From: Fictibacillus macauensis ZFHKF-1
Lineage (GTDB): Bacteria; Bacillota; Bacilli; Bacillales; Fictibacillaceae
Assembly (NCBI RefSeq): GCF_000269865.1
Contig: NZ_AKKV01000036.1
Span: forward strand, 94,776 to 158,775
Reading direction: 5' to 3'
DNA: 64,000 nucleotides
Each line of letters begins with the position of its first letter. Positions within the stretch are counted from its first letter, which is position 1. Below, in pieces: positions 26,307-35,740 of the stretch. Below the pieces are notes generated by a model. It searched no databases. It was not told the DNA's origin and worked only from the letters and a program-made list of their open reading frames with translations. A program made the translations under genes and the position numbers.

Positions 26307-27899
26307 ATGAAAAAACTGTATAAGGTTGTGACGGCATTAACGGCAACCACGAGTGCGGCCTCGATGTTCTTAGCAACAGGAGGTGGTCCTGCTTATGCGA
26401 AAGATCATGGAGGAGCAGCGGTCGCTTCGCATACAGCCGTTATGCCAGAGAACGTATTTAAAGAAACGAATGAAGCGGTACCGATGAATCTAGTGTTAAA
26501 GCGTGAGATTATTGTACGTGTAAAAGATCATCATTCTTTTTCCTTTTCTTCCTATGGACTACAGGAGAAGCGTCAGCCGAAGGAATTAGCGAAGACAAAT
26601 GTACGAATTGCCTCTGTACCAGCAAAAACGAATTTTCAAAAAACGGTGAATGCGCTGCAAAAAAATGATGCCATTCAATATGCAGAACCGAACTACATAC
26701 GAAAGAAAACAGAAACAGCAAGCGCGAATGATGCGTTATTTGCGAAACAATATGCACTAAAGCGATTAAATTGGTCCCCATCTTTTGCGAAATCGACACG
26801 TACACCTGTTACAGTAGCGATTCTCGATTGTGGCGTGCGCGCCGATCATCCGGATATGAAAGGGAAGGTCATTGAAGGAGTTGACTATAAAAAGGCAAAA
26901 AAATTCGGCGTCCATGGGACGCGCGTGGCGGGTGTCATTGCCGCTACGATTAATAATAAAATAGGCATTAGCGGCATCAACGATAATGTGCGCATTATGC
27001 CCGTTCGCCTTGGCGACAATGAAGTCTTTGATAGCAATATGATAGCTGCTGGCATTCATTATGCGGTCGATCATGGCGCGAAGATTATTAATATGAGCTT
27101 TGCAGAACGTGTCGTTTCAAAAACAGAGTATGATGCGATTTTGTATGCCTATCGTAAAGGCGTAACCGTCGTAGCAGCTTCAGGAAATGAATATCCACAG
27201 GAAGTGAAATACCCGGCGGCCTATCCCGAAGTCATCGCCGCATCCGCTACAAACAATCGTAGTGAGCCAGCCTCTTTTACTACACGCGGAAAAGAAATCG
27301 ACCTGGCTGCCCCTGGGGTTGATATTTGGACAACAGATCATGGCAAGGGTAATGATTATGCGGTCTCTTCAGGCACCTCCTATTCGTCACCGATGATTGC
27401 TGGCCTTGCTTCTTTATTGATTGGGCGCAATCCGTCGCTCACTCCGCCACAAGTCGAGTATTTAATGGAAAAGTCAGCGTATACGCCGAAAGCACATCGC
27501 AATAGTGAGCATTATACGCATGAATACGGCTATGGTGAGATTGATATCGGTCCAGCGATGAGTGCCACATTACCATCATTTGCTGATGATGTGTCAGACA
27601 CACAAGCTCAAGCGAAAGCCATAAAAGTTGGTCAATCTTATACATCGAAGTATGATCTGCCATCCGATCGCGACACGTATAAACTACAATTGACAGGTGC
27701 GAAAGCAGTGCATATCGACGTGTCCGCGGTAAAAGCCATCGATCCTGTTATTGAAGTAAATGGGAAAAAGTATGATGTGCGTGGACCAGGACGCAATGAA
27801 ATGGTGGACGTTACGTTAAAAAGCGGTACCAACTATATTACGATTTATGAAAATAATAGCCACTGGTCAGAAAGTCCGTATACACTTTCAATCTCATAA
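26307..27899 (+). CDS. Secreted subtilisin-like serine protease with C-terminal PPC-like domain, paralogue 1
   Basis: 530 residues: signal peptide 1-31, an I9-type inhibitory propeptide ending near the AEPNYIRK motif (residue 127), an S8 catalytic domain with Asp174 (LDCG), His203 (GVHGTR), oxyanion Asn294 (SGNEYP) and Ser358 (SGTSYS), and a C-terminal beta-sandwich (about 450-530, YDLPSDRDTYKLQL) of the bacterial pre-peptidase C-terminal type. The usual HGTHVAG reads HGTRVAG. The paralogue at 30509 shares DCG, HGTR and the C-terminal domain. ATG 26307 follows GGAAGGAC. The gene is followed by a terminator. Confidence 0.9.
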   Translation: MKKLYKVVTALTATTSAASMFLATGGGPAYAKDHGGAAVASHTAVMPENVFKETNEAVPMNLVLKREIIVRVKDHHSFSFSSYGLQEKRQPKELAKTNVRIASVPAKTNFQKTVNALQKNDAIQYAEPNYIRKKTETASANDALFAKQYALKRLNWSPSFAKSTRTPVTVAILDCGVRADHPDMKGKVIEGVDYKKAKKFGVHGTRVAGVIAATINNKIGISGINDNVRIMPVRLGDNEVFDSNMIAAGIHYAVDHGAKIINMSFAERVVSKTEYDAILYAYRKGVTVVAASGNEYPQEVKYPAAYPEVIAASATNNRSEPASFTTRGKEIDLAAPGVDIWTTDHGKGNDYAVSSGTSYSSPMIAGLASLLIGRNPSLTPPQVEYLMEKSAYTPKAHRNSEHYTHEYGYGEIDIGPAMSATLPSFADDVSDTQAQAKAIKVGQSYTSKYDLPSDRDTYKLQLTGAKAVHIDVSAVKAIDPVIEVNGKKYDVRGPGRNEMVDVTLKSGTNYITIYENNSHWSESPYTLSIS

Positions 27900-27908
27900 C
27901 ATAGAGTT

Positions 27909-27948
27909 AGCTTGTAGAGAAGCACTGTCTTCGCTACAAGCTTTTTTT
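27909..27948 (+). terminator. Terminator after subtilisin paralogue 1
   Basis: AGCTTGTAG (27909-27917) pairs with CTACAAGCT (27934-27942), with an inner GAAG/CTTC stem, then seven T. Confidence 0.88.
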
Positions 27949-27967
27949 AGAAAAAGGGGGAGGTAAG

Positions 27968-29275
27968 ATGAAAGAGTTACTAGAGAAATATCCTTTGCTA
28001 GAGAAGGTAAGGGCCTTACAAGAAACAAGCTGGTTGAATCCACATTACGGCTTAACAGCCGATCAGCTGTCATTAACGCTTTCTGATGTGGTAGAGGCAA
28101 GCGAACGGTTGGCGCGTTTTGCGCCCTACATCGCTTCTGTATTTCCAGAAACAGAAAAACAACAAGGCTTGATTGAATCGCCACTTCTTCGCATTCCACG
28201 CATGAAAGCAACGCTCCAACGACTTCATAACGTGACCATCCCTGGAGAACTGTATCTAAAAGCAGATAGTCATTTGCCGATTTCAGGGTCTATTAAAGCG
28301 CGCGGGGGCATTTATGAAGTGTTGGCGCATGCCGAGCGTTTGGCCCTATCGCATGGGCTTTTAACGCGACAAGATAATTATGCGAAGTTAGCAGAACCGC
28401 GCTTTCGCTCCTTTTTTTCACAGTTTAAAATAGCTGTAGGTTCAACGGGCAATCTCGGCTTAAGCATTGGTGTGATGAGTGCACAGCTTGGCTTTCGAGT
28501 AACGGTTCATATGTCACAAGAGGCAAAAGCATGGAAAAAAGAGCTGTTGCGCAGGAAAGGGGTAACCGTCATCGAATACCCCTCTGATTACAGTCAAGCG
28601 GTGGAACAAGGACGCGCCCAAGCAGCGCTGGATCCCCACTGTTATTTTGTAGATGATGAAAATTCCGTTACGTTGTTTTTAGGCTATGCTGTTGCCGCCC
28701 TACGTTTGCAGCAACAGTTAACTTCCCAAGGCATTGTAGTGGATGAACAGCATCCGCTCTTCGTTTATTTACCGTGTGGCGTTGGCGGAGGTCCTGGCGG
28801 TGTTGCATTTGGCTTGAAGCTACTCTTTGGAGAGCACGTTCACCCGTTTTTTGCCGAACCCATGCATTCGCCATGCATGTTACTTGGCATGATGACTGAA
28901 TTACACGATGAGATTGCTGTACAAGATCTTGGCATTGATAATCTAACCGCAGCAGATGGCTTAGCGGTCGGTCGTCCATCTGGATTTGTTGGGCGAGTCA
29001 TGAAGACGCTTCTGAGTGGATGTTATACCGTGAGTGATGACCAACTGTTTCAACATTTACATCACCTGTATGAAAGTGAACAGCTCGCGCTCGAACCGTC
29101 CGCACTAGCAGGGATGAGGGGGCCTGTTCTTCTTCACTCTGATCATCGTTATGTACAGAAACAAAAGCTATCACCACATATGCAGCAAGCGACCCACATC
29201 GTCTGGGGAACAGGGGGCAGCATGGTTCCAGCGCACGAAATGGCACAATACCAAGCACGAGGCGCAGCGCTTTAA
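27968..29275 (+). CDS. dsdA: D-serine ammonia-lyase (D-serine dehydratase)
   Basis: 435 residues, the usual DsdA length; a fold-type II PLP enzyme converting D-serine to pyruvate and ammonia. The PLP lysine is Lys110 in SGSIKARGG and the glycine loop CGVGGGPGG is near residue 272. The N-terminal [11 protein letters not shown]...ETSWLNP region is diagnostic for DsdA rather than threonine or L-serine dehydratases. AGGGGGAGG precedes ATG 27968. It has no dsdX transporter or dsdC regulator here; it may remove D-serine, which inhibits growth and wall synthesis. Confidence 0.92.
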   Translation: MKELLEKYPLLEKVRALQETSWLNPHYGLTADQLSLTLSDVVEASERLARFAPYIASVFPETEKQQGLIESPLLRIPRMKATLQRLHNVTIPGELYLKADSHLPISGSIKARGGIYEVLAHAERLALSHGLLTRQDNYAKLAEPRFRSFFSQFKIAVGSTGNLGLSIGVMSAQLGFRVTVHMSQEAKAWKKELLRRKGVTVIEYPSDYSQAVEQGRAQAALDPHCYFVDDENSVTLFLGYAVAALRLQQQLTSQGIVVDEQHPLFVYLPCGVGGGPGGVAFGLKLLFGEHVHPFFAEPMHSPCMLLGMMTELHDEIAVQDLGIDNLTAADGLAVGRPSGFVGRVMKTLLSGCYTVSDDQLFQHLHHLYESEQLALEPSALAGMRGPVLLHSDHRYVQKQKLSPHMQQATHIVWGTGGSMVPAHEMAQYQARGAAL

Positions 29276-29372
29276 TCATTTGGTTACGTTTGCAAGCGAA
29301 AAGTAGTGTATAGTGATGAATTGGACAGAGCAGGGAATACTGTAACGAAGCGAAGGAGTGTGTTTTTTTTAA

Positions 29373-30305
29373 ATGATAACAGAAACAACGTATTTAGAAG
29401 AACAAGCGTACGTGCTTGAAAACGAACATCTACAAGTAACGGTTGTACCGGCCCTAGGAAGTAATGTTATGCGCATTTTCGATCGCTATACGAAGCAAGA
29501 CATCCTGCGATCGCCTGCTACAAGGGAAGAGCGCGAGCAACGCAAAACGGTATATGGCACACCGGTCTTGTTTCCGCCCAATCGAATGGAAGATGCGACC
29601 TTTACATATCGAGGCGTTACCTATGCGCTAGAAATGAATCGTGCGAAAGAAAATGTGCATATTCACGGCTTTGTGCAAGAGTTGCCATGGAACGTACAAG
29701 AAGTGCAGGCAGCGAACACTACGCTAACAACAGTGCTGCATTCAAAAGACCATGCGTCCATTCTTTCTCAATTTCCACATGACTTTTCATTAGAGATGAC
29801 CATTACATTGCAAGGGCAAGATGTTATTCAAACACTAACTGTTAAAAATCATGGCGACGAACCAATGCCTTGTGGCCTCGGTTACCATACGACCTTTCAC
29901 TTTCCAAAAGGTTCAAAGCTTGCAATTGATATTGAGCAGCAGTGGGAATTAAATGAGCGTCATTTACCAACAGGAACGCTGCTGCCTGTAAAAGAAGCAA
30001 CTGCATTTAAACAAGGCCGCGTGCTAGATGGTGTTGCACTTGATGATGTATATGTCATGACGCAAGACCGTAAAGCCGTAATCACGACGCCACACGATAC
30101 GACAATTACGTACAGTACGAATGAACGCTTTACACAATGGGTGCTTTTTACAGCGAGTGGTGATGAAGAATTACTAGCCATTGAGCCCTATTCTTGGGTG
30201 ACGAATGCCCCGAATTTAGCGCAGCTACCAGCCACTTTAACTGGAATGGATGAAGTAGCGGGTCATCGCAATAAGGTGTATGAAACGAAGATTACTGTTA
30301 AATAA
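29373..30305 (+). CDS. Aldose 1-epimerase-like protein (galactose mutarotase fold)
   Basis: 310 residues of the mutarotase-like beta-sandwich superfamily. Candidate catalytic residues are visible: His in VHIHGFV near residue 93, His in LGYHTTFHF near residue 172, and the base Glu in LAIEPYSW near residue 272. It probably interconverts the alpha and beta anomers of a hexose or acts on a sugar-6-phosphate. GAAGGAG is well upstream of ATG 29373. No sugar operon adjoins, so the substrate is open. A terminator follows. Confidence 0.82.
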   Translation: MITETTYLEEQAYVLENEHLQVTVVPALGSNVMRIFDRYTKQDILRSPATREEREQRKTVYGTPVLFPPNRMEDATFTYRGVTYALEMNRAKENVHIHGFVQELPWNVQEVQAANTTLTTVLHSKDHASILSQFPHDFSLEMTITLQGQDVIQTLTVKNHGDEPMPCGLGYHTTFHFPKGSKLAIDIEQQWELNERHLPTGTLLPVKEATAFKQGRVLDGVALDDVYVMTQDRKAVITTPHDTTITYSTNERFTQWVLFTASGDEELLAIEPYSWVTNAPNLAQLPATLTGMDEVAGHRNKVYETKITVK

Positions 30306-30306
30306 T

Positions 30307-30358
30307 AAAAGCCGAACACAGATTGCCATATAGGCATTCCGTCGTTCGGCTTTTCTTG
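30307..30358 (+). terminator. Terminator after the epimerase-like gene
   Basis: AAAAGCCGAAC (30307-30317) pairs with GTTCGGCTTTT (30344-30354), with a 26-base loop region. Confidence 0.75.
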
Positions 30359-30441
30359 TCTTCTCTCCGTCTCCTTGCCTAGATTCTCGGGACAAGGCGT
30401 CATTCTATCGGCTCATTTCTTGGCTCTCCGATTCAAAAAAA

Positions 30442-30470
30442 TTCAAAAGAAAAATTTTCTATATTATAAT
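30442..30470 (+). promoter_or_regulatory. Promoter of the second subtilisin gene
   Basis: TATAAT at 30465-30470 with TTCAAA 17 bases upstream (30442-30447), 39 bases before the ATG. Good sigma-A-type match at -10, four of six at -35. Confidence 0.55.
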
Positions 30471-30508
30471 GTTTTTCATCTGTTAATAAGTTGAAAGGAA
30501 CGTAAAAA

Positions 30509-32074
30509 ATGAATTCATTGGTAAAATCTATTATGGTTACAACACTATCTGCGGTAGTTATGCTTCCAACGACTTCACTTGCACAAGAAGATGCGAAACA
30601 AGGAATCGACTCCAATTCAATGAAAAATGAAATGGTAGAAGAAGCATCCAAGGACGTTGATTTAAACGTAATTGATGAACGTGAAATTATCGTAAAGCCG
30701 AAAGCGCAACACAGTGTTTCTCTCGCTAAGTATGATGTACAGAAAAAAAAGACGGAGCCTGAACTAGCGGATCTTGGCCTTTCTGTCGTAAAAGTGTCTC
30801 CAAGTAAAAGCTATGAAGCGACATTGCACGAATTGCAACGTGATAAAGCCATTGAATATGCGGAGCCTAACTATGTGCGAAAAGAAGCGGGTGGCGTAGC
30901 AGCACGCGTGAATGACCCGAACTTTTATCGCCAATATGATTTAAAGCAAATTAATTGGTCATCGCGCTATGTTCCGAAATCAAAGCCGATTACAGTAGCC
31001 GTGTTAGATTGTGGCGTTATTCGCAATCATCCAGATTTAAAAGGAAAGATTTTAAAAGGAAAAGACTATATTGGTACGGAGATGACGTGTGGTCATGGGA
31101 CGCGCGTGTCCGGGGTCATTGCTGCAACGTACAATAATGGCATTGGCTTAAGCGGAATGAATAATAACGTCCGCATTCTGCCAATTCGAGCATCACAGGC
31201 CACCTCGTTTCGATCAACGACGATAGCTGCCGGTGTCCGCTATGCTGTGAAACACGGCGCGAAAATTATTAATATGAGCTTTGCTGAACGGAAATTTAGC
31301 CGCACAGAAGCAGATGCGCTCTCTTATGCGTATAACAAAGGTGTTATTCTAATTGCTTCAGCAGGTAATCATCCAAATCGTCCAGTTGAATATCCAGCAG
31401 CCTATCCAGAAGTCATTGCTGTTGCTGCTACGCAAAAAGGTAGTAAGCTGAGTCGCTCAACACATGGCAAGGCGATTGATTTAGCGGCGCCAGGAAAAGA
31501 TATCTTTTTAACAGATAAAGATCGTGGTTATGCGGTGTCATCGGGTACATCGTACTCAGCACCTTTAACGTCAGGATTAGCTTCAATCTTATTGTCGCGA
31601 CATCCATCGCTCACACCACCAGAAGTGGAATATTTAATGGAAAAGGGTGGCTACATACCGAAAGCCTATCGCACGAAAAGCGGCTTAACCCATACGTACG
31701 GCTATGGAGAAATTGATGTGGCAAAGGCAATCAAGGCGAAGCTGCCTGCTTCTTTAAGCAATGACGTAGGCGATTCGAAAAAACGCAGCAAAGAAATTCA
31801 ACTGAACACAACGTATCGAAACAAGTATGATTTGCCGGGTGATCACGATGTGTATAAGTTAAAACTTCCAACATCACAAAAAGTAAAAATTGAAGTGTCA
31901 CAAGCTTCTGTTATGGATCCAGTTATTAATGTGAATGGCAAAATTTACGATCGCCGCGGTCCAGGTCGCAATGAAGTTGCACGGCTATCGTTAAAAGCAG
32001 GCACGAACTATATTACCATCACAGAAGGCAACAGCCATTGGTCACCGAAATCCTATACGCTCACTGTAAAATAA
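30509..32074 (+). CDS. Secreted subtilisin-like serine protease with C-terminal PPC-like domain, paralogue 2
   Basis: 521 residues with the same architecture as the gene at 26307: signal peptide 1-25 (SLA before QED), propeptide ending at YAEPNYVRK, S8 domain with Asp167 (LDCG), His196 (CGHGTR), Asn287 (AGNHPN) and Ser348 (SGTSYS), and the C-terminal beta-sandwich (about 440-521). GAAAGGAAC precedes ATG 30509. The duplication is not recent, since the two differ through most of the chain but keep the unusual DCG and HGTR variants. It shares its transcript with the SUFU gene or reads into it, as no terminator separates them. Confidence 0.9.
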   Translation: MNSLVKSIMVTTLSAVVMLPTTSLAQEDAKQGIDSNSMKNEMVEEASKDVDLNVIDEREIIVKPKAQHSVSLAKYDVQKKKTEPELADLGLSVVKVSPSKSYEATLHELQRDKAIEYAEPNYVRKEAGGVAARVNDPNFYRQYDLKQINWSSRYVPKSKPITVAVLDCGVIRNHPDLKGKILKGKDYIGTEMTCGHGTRVSGVIAATYNNGIGLSGMNNNVRILPIRASQATSFRSTTIAAGVRYAVKHGAKIINMSFAERKFSRTEADALSYAYNKGVILIASAGNHPNRPVEYPAAYPEVIAVAATQKGSKLSRSTHGKAIDLAAPGKDIFLTDKDRGYAVSSGTSYSAPLTSGLASILLSRHPSLTPPEVEYLMEKGGYIPKAYRTKSGLTHTYGYGEIDVAKAIKAKLPASLSNDVGDSKKRSKEIQLNTTYRNKYDLPGDHDVYKLKLPTSQKVKIEVSQASVMDPVINVNGKIYDRRGPGRNEVARLSLKAGTNYITITEGNSHWSPKSYTLTVK

Positions 32075-32126
32075 CGCTTTCTTACGGTATACTGTAAGAA
32101 ACACAGACGATTGGGAGTGGAGCGGT

Positions 32127-32702
32127 ATGATGGAAGTTTCGAATGATATGCAAATGATTGCAAATCATTTAAATGATATAAGTCCAAAGGCGTTGAAAAT
32201 TGCTCGTTTTGTTGAAGAAGAAGGGAAGTTATTAGATGTTGTTCGCATCGAAGACTTGCCGTTTATGTCGGCTGTAACCTTTGCTACCATTGGCTTATGT
32301 CATCATGACATCGGCTATACGATAAACGATCGTCCACTGCGCACAGAATTAATCGGCGCGTGTACGCCTGAGTTTGAATGGTTTGCTAACGTCATCGTGA
32401 CGTGTGCTCTTTACGTGGCTGCGTCTGATCAACATTGTGCACCTGGCACCGTTTTTCCAGACGTAGTGTCTGAAATTGACCCAGAAGGAACGTTGCATCA
32501 CGTGATGGTCGTTAGTCCATTTCAATGGGATGCGCTTCAGCCTCTTGAGTTAGAAGAGACGAGCCTTACGTGGTTACAGGCAGTGCCTATTTCAGAAGCA
32601 GAACTATCGTATGCGAAAGAGCATGGCAGTGAACAGCTATTAGAGCAACTGTTAGAAAAAGGGGCAAACCTTGCTGATTTAAGAAGAACATCGATTGTAT
32701 AA
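32127..32702 (+). CDS. Suppressor-of-fused (SUFU) domain protein
   Basis: 191 residues. The middle and C-terminal part (HHVMVVSPFQWD near residue 130 and LTWLQAVPISEAEL near residue 150) matches bacterial SUFU-like proteins such as B. subtilis YqcF, an antitoxin to the nuclease toxin YqcG. Bacterial SUFU proteins often serve as immunity proteins in polymorphic toxin systems. No toxin gene adjoins, so it is either an orphan immunity protein or has another protein-binding role. ATG 32127 and 32130 are both possible after GTGGAG. Confidence 0.72.
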   Translation: MMEVSNDMQMIANHLNDISPKALKIARFVEEEGKLLDVVRIEDLPFMSAVTFATIGLCHHDIGYTINDRPLRTELIGACTPEFEWFANVIVTCALYVAASDQHCAPGTVFPDVVSEIDPEGTLHHVMVVSPFQWDALQPLELEETSLTWLQAVPISEAELSYAKEHGSEQLLEQLLEKGANLADLRRTSIV

Positions 32703-32831
32703 TAGGAAAAACGCTAGGCACACTAGGGTAAGTAGTTCGGAAAATGTGGAGAAAAATAAAAATTAACAATTGAATTCACATTTAAAAAGTATTGTAAATC
32801 AGTTTCATAATTAGCGATATATTCAACACAT

Positions 32832-32862
32832 AAAAACGCTTGGGATAGCTCCAAGCGTTTTT
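32832..32862. terminator. Bidirectional terminator
   Basis: AAAAACGCTTGG (32832-32843) pairs with CCAAGCGTTTTT (32851-32862). It can end both the SUFU transcript and the converging lipoprotein gene. Confidence 0.85.
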
Positions 32863-32898
32863 AACATATAGTGGTTTAATTTTTATTAACGAACTGTG

Positions 32899-33288
32899 TT
32901 ATCCTTCAACGATTGCAAGGTATTTAGATAATTTTTCTTTTGTTTCAACAAGTAAAATATCTTCTCTTTCTTTTGCTGAAAAAATCTTTGCACCAACAGG
33001 AAGTTTGTTCGACATTTCATTATTAAAATCTGTATTAGCGTCATTTCTTGTTTTTATAGCACCGATTTGAACATTTTTTGTTAAAGATAGTTCCTCTACC
33101 CAATCAATATTAGTCTTGTAGATCACTCCATCAAACTGAAAAATATCAGCATCAGGGTCCAATGTTAAAACTTCTTCGGCATCAATACTATCATTTGTTA
33201 CTCTGGTTGTACTTCCGTTATTAGAGCATCCTGTAACCATAAATAAGACCAATGAAATTAAAACAAAGAACATTCTTTGTGCTTTCAT
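32899..33288 (-). CDS. Lipoprotein, unknown function
   Basis: 129 residues with a lipoprotein signal peptide and lipobox VTGC (Cys21), so membrane-anchored on the outer face. The rest has an alpha/beta pattern with FQFDGVIYKTNIDWVEEL in the middle and an ILLVETKEKLSKYLAIVEG C-terminus; similar short lipoproteins are common in Bacillus. AAAGGGG precedes ATG 33288. AT-rich compared with its neighbours. No function can be named. Confidence 0.75.
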   Translation of the reverse strand: MKAQRMFFVLISLVLFMVTGCSNNGSTTRVTNDSIDAEEVLTLDPDADIFQFDGVIYKTNIDWVEELSLTKNVQIGAIKTRNDANTDFNNEMSNKLPVGAKIFSAKEREDILLVETKEKLSKYLAIVEG

Positions 33289-33441
33289 AGTAAATCCCCT
33301 TTATGCAATTAGACGAGCATTTATGAAAATTTCCAATTTTAGTCCTTGGCAAACTGATAGGTTGAACATCTATATTTTAATATTAACGTAAATTTACCAT
33401 TTAAATATACAAACTATCTTTGATAAATTATATCTTTCAGG

Positions 33442-33720
33442 TCAAAAACTTTGTCGGTAATACCCTAAACGTTTTGCAGGAGTATGAACGTTCCCATCTG
33501 CTGATTTGTAGGTTTCACAAATGTTATAGAAGGTTCTTAAAATAGTCAGTAATGAGCGTACTTCGTTATGCGATAGGAGTTTATATTGTTTCTTTCTATT
33601 ATTCAATTCTTCTTCGCCAATAGGATTATGGACAACAACAATCTATTTTCTTTTGTAGCCAATCGTTGTAATTTAGCCAAGTTTTTATCCTCTATTACAT
33701 CTTCTAACCACTAAAACTGA
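33442..33720 (-). pseudogene. Decayed ORF, probable transposase/integrase C-terminal remnant
   Basis: A 65-codon open stretch (33639 to 33442) reads VVVHNPIGEEELN... and ends HTPAKRLGYYRQSF. Removing one T near 33445 continues it as DLKDIIY, and a frame change near 33640 joins it upstream to LAKLQRLATKEN. The ending, a TPA-x-x-LG block after a YN...Y stretch, resembles the C-terminus of DDE transposases/integrases. With two frameshifts and no start it is a remnant. The family is not certain and no terminal repeats were found. The remaining bases 33289-33441 hold nothing recognisable. Confidence 0.4.
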
Positions 33721-33739
33721 ACTACTTAACACTAGGTGC

Positions 33740-34288
33740 TTAGCGTTTTTTGATGAGCTCTTCTGTTGTTACAATCTGCGCAAATTCATGATGTAATTCG
33801 GTTAAGGCTGCGTGATGAACAGCTTCTGCAGTCATGAGCTTGCCTTCATGGTTAAACAAATCAAAGGCTGCTGTCGCATCAGCTACGATCTTCGTCTGGA
33901 AGCCGAGATTGCCGCTCATGCGCGTCGTTGTAGAAACGCAATGTGGCGTCGTAAGACCACAAATGACGACGCTCGTTAGGTGATGATCCCGTAAATAAGC
34001 TTCTAAGTTCGTACCGATAAAAGCGCTGTTTACTTTTTTCGTGAAAATCGGTTCATGCGCAAGAGGGGTGGCAACGTCTTTAAAAGCAAAGCCGTCGTTG
34101 CTTGGATGAAAAAGTGACGTGACGTCATCCGACGTATGTTGAATGTGAACAACGGGCCATTGCTGTTGACGCCAGTGGGCAAGCAAAGTGCCGATGTTTT
34201 CTTCTGCTTGCGGGTTATTGCGGTTGCCCCATTTGGCATCTAAAAACGCGTGTTGAACATCAATAACGAGTAAGGCGGAAGCTTGCAT
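33740..34288 (-). CDS. Isochorismatase-family cysteine hydrolase
   Basis: 182 residues (184 if the first of three consecutive ATGs is used; the third, at 34288, is best spaced from AAGGAG). The catalytic triad of the family is present: Asp in LLVIDVQ near residue 10, Lys in IFTKKVNSAF near residue 84, and nucleophile Cys in PHCVSTT near residue 117, with the cis-peptide GLTTPHC. Members hydrolyse isochorismate, nicotinamide, ureido compounds or other amides; the substrate is not predictable. It is divergent from the thioesterase gene. Confidence 0.85.
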   Translation of the reverse strand: MQASALLVIDVQHAFLDAKWGNRNNPQAEENIGTLLAHWRQQQWPVVHIQHTSDDVTSLFHPSNDGFAFKDVATPLAHEPIFTKKVNSAFIGTNLEAYLRDHHLTSVVICGLTTPHCVSTTTRMSGNLGFQTKIVADATAAFDLFNHEGKLMTAEAVHHAALTELHHEFAQIVTTEELIKKR

Positions 34289-34387
34289 CATCATCTCTCC
34301 TTTTTCTTACAGTATAACAGGAAACCCTTTCCTTTTTCTGCAACAATCTTGTATGCTGAATGTATCGTAGAAAGGGAGGTTTTTTTG

Positions 34388-34795
34388 ATGAATGTAAAGG
34401 ATATGATGAAGGTGGAAAACACAATGCTTAGTGCGCTCGGGATTGAAATTATTGAGCTGAGTGAGAAGCAAGCGGTCGCCACAATGCCCGTGCATGCGGC
34501 CACACATCAACCCCTCGGCATGCTACATGGCGGCGCGTCAGTGGCACTAGCAGAAAGTATCGCAAGCATCGGAACGTATCATTTTCTGGATCTTGAAAAA
34601 GAATACGCTGTTGGCATGGAAATCAATGCGAATCATTTGCGTGGCAAAGCAGAAGGCATGGTGACCGCAACAGCAACTCCTCTACATAAAGGCCGCACGT
34701 CAATGGTCTGGGATATTAAAATTACAGATGAAAACAACCGACTTATTTGTGTTTCTCGTTGTACGATGGCGATTGTAAAAAAACAACAACCGTAA
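34388..34795 (+). CDS. Hotdog-fold acyl-CoA thioesterase (PaaI/MenI type)
   Basis: 135 residues. ATG 34388 follows AAAGGGAGG; the reading from 34283 extends into the divergent promoter. The hotdog signature LGMLHGGASVALAE near residue 38 contains the Gly-Gly and the catalytic Glu near residue 51. It is the size of 1,4-dihydroxy-2-naphthoyl-CoA or phenylacetyl-CoA-type thioesterases. It lies 19 bases before an EamA transporter, with which it is probably co-transcribed. Confidence 0.83.
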   Translation: MNVKDMMKVENTMLSALGIEIIELSEKQAVATMPVHAATHQPLGMLHGGASVALAESIASIGTYHFLDLEKEYAVGMEINANHLRGKAEGMVTATATPLHKGRTSMVWDIKITDENNRLICVSRCTMAIVKKQQP

Positions 34796-34814
34796 AAAGA
34801 AAGGAGAAATACGC

Positions 34815-35696
34815 ATGGATTCTCCTGCAGCAATGGTGAAAATGGCGCTAGCAATGGCCATCTTCGGATCCGTAGGCTTTTTCTCCAATCAAACGAACTT
34901 ACCTGCCTTTGAACTCGTATTTGTACGCTGCATTTGCGCGACGCTTTTTTTAAGTATGTGTTGGCTGTTTAGCGGCCAATACAAGCGCGAGCACTGGCAG
35001 AAGCGAGAAGTGCTCCGCATACTTGCGTGTGGTGTTTTTCTCGTATTTAACTGGGTGTTTCTATTTAAAGCATTTCAGTATACATCCGTAACAATTGCTA
35101 TTTCGGTATATCATTTAGCGCCGGTACTCGTTTTGCTGCTCGGCAGCTTTTTCTATCGCGAACGCCTAACGATGGCGGCCGTATTAGCTGTAGCTGCCTG
35201 CTTAGTCGGTACCGTTCTCGTATCAGGACTGCAAGGGACGAACCTTACAGCTGCTCTCACGTCAAAAGGCATGTTATGGGGCGTAGGTGCGGCACTGTTG
35301 TATGCGGGCACAACGTTACTCGGTAAAGGAATTGTTCATACGAGCGCCTATGCGATTACCTTTATACAAACGTTGCTTGGCATTTTCTTGCTGTTGCCAT
35401 TTCAAGATTTTCACGCCTTTTTACCACTAACAGCTACAAATTGGTTGTATGTGCTAGCAACCGGCTTGCTCCACACAGGCTTTGTCTATTATTTATTTTT
35501 TGATAGCTTACGACAGTTATCCTCACGGTGGATCGCCATCCTCGTATTCGTTGATCCCGCGGTTGCCATTTTACTCGATACGCTCTTTACAGGCTTTATC
35601 CCAACGCTACTACAAACAGTCGGCATTGTGTTGATATTTGGCGGCATGGCAGTGGGATCGTGGCGGGGCAAACAAACGCGTAGAGTGACTGAATAA
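34815..35696 (+). CDS. EamA-family drug/metabolite transporter
   Basis: 293 residues with ten membrane helices in two EamA repeats (about 5-140 and 150-285), typical of the DMT superfamily (RhaT/YdcZ-like). Typical blocks are the end of repeat 1 (ISVYHLAPVLVLLLGSFFYRE) and of repeat 2 (FVDPAVAILLD). AAAGGAG precedes ATG 34815. The substrate is unknown; members export amino acids or metabolites. A terminator follows. Confidence 0.85.
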   Translation: MDSPAAMVKMALAMAIFGSVGFFSNQTNLPAFELVFVRCICATLFLSMCWLFSGQYKREHWQKREVLRILACGVFLVFNWVFLFKAFQYTSVTIAISVYHLAPVLVLLLGSFFYRERLTMAAVLAVAACLVGTVLVSGLQGTNLTAALTSKGMLWGVGAALLYAGTTLLGKGIVHTSAYAITFIQTLLGIFLLLPFQDFHAFLPLTATNWLYVLATGLLHTGFVYYLFFDSLRQLSSRWIAILVFVDPAVAILLDTLFTGFIPTLLQTVGIVLIFGGMAVGSWRGKQTRRVTE

Positions 35697-35699
35697 GAA

Positions 35700-35740
35700 A
35701 AGAATCATCTGCGCAAAGAGCGTGGATGATTCTTTTTTTG
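35700..35740 (+). terminator. Terminator after the EamA gene
   Basis: AAGAATCATC (35700-35709) pairs with GATGATTCTT (35724-35733), followed by seven T. It also separates the convergent LysR gene. Confidence 0.85.
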
